From contig JAAFHI010000107.1 of assembly GCA_013298335.1 (NCBI GenBank), positions 1 through 8,110 on the forward strand: a DNA stretch of 8,110 nt, in the 5' to 3' direction. Shown here piece by piece: positions 7,528 to 8,110 of the stretch; position 1 is the stretch's first letter, and every line of letters starts with the position of its first letter. The notes under the pieces were generated by a model. It had not been told where the DNA came from. It saw nothing but the letters and a program-made list of their open reading frames with translations, and did no database searches. Origin of the DNA: Actinomycetota bacterium. GTDB lineage: Bacteria > Acidobacteriota > Blastocatellia > Chloracidobacteriales > Chloracidobacteriaceae. A program made the position numbers and the translations under genes.

Positions 7528-7798
7528 AATGTGGCGCCTGAACCATCACATGTTTCGCCTGAACCGGTCCATGTCCGGTTGGAAACAGTTCATGAAGTGA
7601 TGGAAACGGTTCATGTCCCGTTTGAACTGTTTCATGTCTTGTCTGAACGAGTTCATGTCGTGAAAAAAAACTTCATGTCCCTTTTGAACCGTTTCATGTC
7701 TTGTCTGAACGGATTCATGCCGTGAAAAAAACATTCAAGTCGCGTTTGAATCGGTTCATGAGGTGATGGAAACGGTTCATGTGCCGTTTGAACCGTTT
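7528..7798. repeat. Tandem array of 13 units, 21 bp each, with three-unit higher-order structure
   Basis: Units start at 7528, 7549, 7570, 7591, 7612, 7633, 7654, 7674, 7695, 7716, 7736, 7757 and 7778. All are 21 bp except those at 7654 and 7716, which are 20 bp and carry A8 and A7 runs. Eleven start with CATG (7528 has AATG, 7736 has CAAG), and a degenerate unit starts at 7799. Most share TGAAC or GGAAA around unit positions 12-16 and end in GTT or TTT. Naming unit types gives the order A B C D E C D E A B C from 7570. The two C-D-E blocks (7612-7673 and 7674-7735) agree at 55 of 62 positions; A-B-C at 7570-7632 and 7736-7798 agree at 54 of 63. There are no unique spacers, so this is not CRISPR. 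A 21-bp period equals two helical turns and suits a protein-binding array. Confidence 0.9.
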
Positions 7799-7799
7799 C
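7769..7799. repeat. Perfect 10-11 bp inverted repeat inside the tandem array
   Basis: GAAACGGTTCA (7769-7779) is the exact reverse complement of TGAACCGTTTC (7789-7799), with 9 nt between. An equivalent pair at 7603-7613/7623-7633 has one difference that still allows G-U pairing. The arms span neighbouring repeat units, so adjacent units can form hairpins or present a dyad to a dimeric protein. Confidence 0.7.
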
Positions 7800-7927
7800 A
7801 TGCGCCGCCGTGAGGCGTTTTTGCGGGAAAGAAACCGGGTGGCGAGGTCTTTTTAGAGCAGTTTTCAGTTCAATGTGACCGGTTGCCCAGTATCCAAAAT
7901 GGCGAAGGGGTTGCCGATTGAATCTAG

Positions 7928-7960
7928 CCCACGTCCGGAGCGCTTTGGCGAGGACGTGGG
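7928..7960. repeat. Hairpin 1 of a REP-like inverted pair
   Basis: CCCACGTCC (7928-7936) pairs perfectly with GGACGTGGG (7952-7960) around the 15-nt loop GGAGCGCTTTGGCGA. Its loop is the exact reverse complement of the loop of the hairpin at 7999-8031. Confidence 0.8.
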
Positions 7961-7998
7961 AAAACAATCGGATTCAATTGTTTACGACGAATATGAAA

Positions 7999-8031
7999 CC
8001 CGTAGCCTCGCCAAAGCGCTCCGGCTACGGG
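7999..8031. repeat. Hairpin 2 of a REP-like inverted pair
   Basis: CCCGTAGCC (7999-8007) pairs perfectly with GGCTACGGG (8023-8031) around the loop TCGCCAAAGCGCTCC. Seen in the same orientation as hairpin 1, the loop is identical and the stem differs at four of nine positions, all compensated on the other arm. Confidence 0.8.
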
Positions 8032-8037
8032 CTATAC

Positions 8038-8073
8038 CCAATGCGCTCTCCGCACACCGCGAATGCGGATTGG
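8038..8073. repeat. Third hairpin of the 243-bp element
   Basis: TCCGCA (8049-8054) pairs with TGCGGA (8064-8069) around 9 nt, and CCAA (8038-8041) with TTGG (8070-8073) extends it past an unpaired 7-nt bulge on the left side. It abuts the right terminal inverted repeat, overlapping it by 2 nt. Confidence 0.5.
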
Positions 8074-8110
8074 TCGTATTCAAATGAAAACTGCTCTCAT
8101 GCGGAATATC

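Larger units (their letters stand above)
7855..8097. mobile_element. 243-bp MITE-like element with 26-bp imperfect terminal inverted repeats
   Basis: The left end (7855-7880) and the reverse complement of the right end (8072-8097) agree at 22 of 26 positions, with the outer 13, AGAGCAGTTTTCA, identical. The interior has no gene but three hairpins (7928-7960, 7999-8031, 8049-8069) and a pair CCGATTG (7914-7920)/CAATCGG (7965-7971) that extends the first one. I see no clear target-site duplication: the left flank is T-rich and the right flank reads CATGCGG. A non-autonomous transposon, a REP/BIME-like palindromic unit, or the gene of a structured RNA closed by a long stem are the alternatives. 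No transposase is present in the window. Confidence 0.55.
7375..8110. other. 736-nt right end without a supported protein gene
   Basis: From the HEAT-repeat start to the window edge no frame looks like a conserved protein. Frames open over the 21-bp array on both strands simply because 21 is a multiple of three. The stretch holds the candidate promoter, the tandem array, a 50-nt spacer (about 7803-7854) with no recognised content, and the terminal-inverted-repeat element. Confidence 0.65.

Noticed and set aside
7531..7725. Small plus-strand protein gene with heptad repeats
   Set aside because: The frame exists because the repeat period is a multiple of three. The 20-bp unit shifts frame inside it, there is no good ribosome binding site, and the opposite strand is equally open.
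7528..7798. CRISPR array
   Set aside because: The units follow one another directly with no unique spacers of constant length, the unit is only 21 bp, and no cas gene is present.
7653..7967. Minus-strand protein gene running from the TIR element into the array
   Set aside because: It joins two unrelated repeat structures and changes its heptad pattern at the 20-bp unit, with no recognisable domain.
7855..8097. Integron attC site
   Set aside because: No paired RYYYAAC/GTTRRRY core sites are found at the ends, and no integrase or cassette gene is present.

Overview
The window is a GC-rich (by eye about 60%) bacterial chromosomal segment. It holds six supported protein genes and a roughly 0.7 kb right-hand end with no convincing gene but two unusual repeat structures. 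GTG starts and purine-rich ribosome binding sites are used. A DnaC/DnaI-type helicase loader, a soluble receiver-kinase, a COG4551-type phosphatase and a membrane-anchored HEAT-repeat protein suggest an environmental Gram-negative-like bacterium. A lineage such as Planctomycetota-Verrucomicrobiota-Lentisphaerota is possible, but nothing in the window proves it, and no mobilisation or phage genes are visible.

Layout. Positions 1-1797 (+) hold the 3' part of a flavin/nucleotide-binding oxidoreductase gene, followed almost at once by a COG0523 (CobW/ZigA/YciC-like) GTPase metallochaperone gene that ends in a hairpin-plus-T-tract terminator. Positions 1844-2623 (-) encode a DnaC-like AAA+ helicase loader with an N-terminal zinc finger. 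A candidate sigma70-type promoter at 2712-2739 favours the shorter start. A 381-nt gap without a gene follows. Positions 3005-5512 (-) hold a soluble receiver-histidine kinase gene and then NAD kinase 42 nt downstream, probably co-transcribed. After a 245-nt divergent intergenic region, a 110-residue low-molecular-weight tyrosine phosphatase gene (5758-6090, +) converges, with a 6-nt gap, on a membrane-anchored HEAT-repeat protein gene (6097-7374, -). A candidate promoter for the latter lies at 7480-7508.

The right end carries the notable structure. Positions 7528-7798 contain 13 tandem units of 21 bp (three of them, counting loosely, are diverged, and two are 20 bp). They are arranged in three-unit higher-order repeats of 62-63 bp and nearly every unit starts with CATG. 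Directly beyond, 7855-8097 is a 243-bp element bounded by 26-bp imperfect terminal inverted repeats. Inside it are two 33-nt hairpins whose 15-nt loops are exact reverse complements, while their 9-bp stems differ at four positions with full compensation. This looks like a MITE-like or REP/BIME-like element, or a structured RNA/ssDNA module. I do not recognise either structure as a named family.

The genes are mostly housekeeping or regulatory (NADP synthesis, helicase loading, metal allocation, signalling) and do not form one pathway. The candidate novelty is the double repeat structure upstream of the HEAT-repeat gene.
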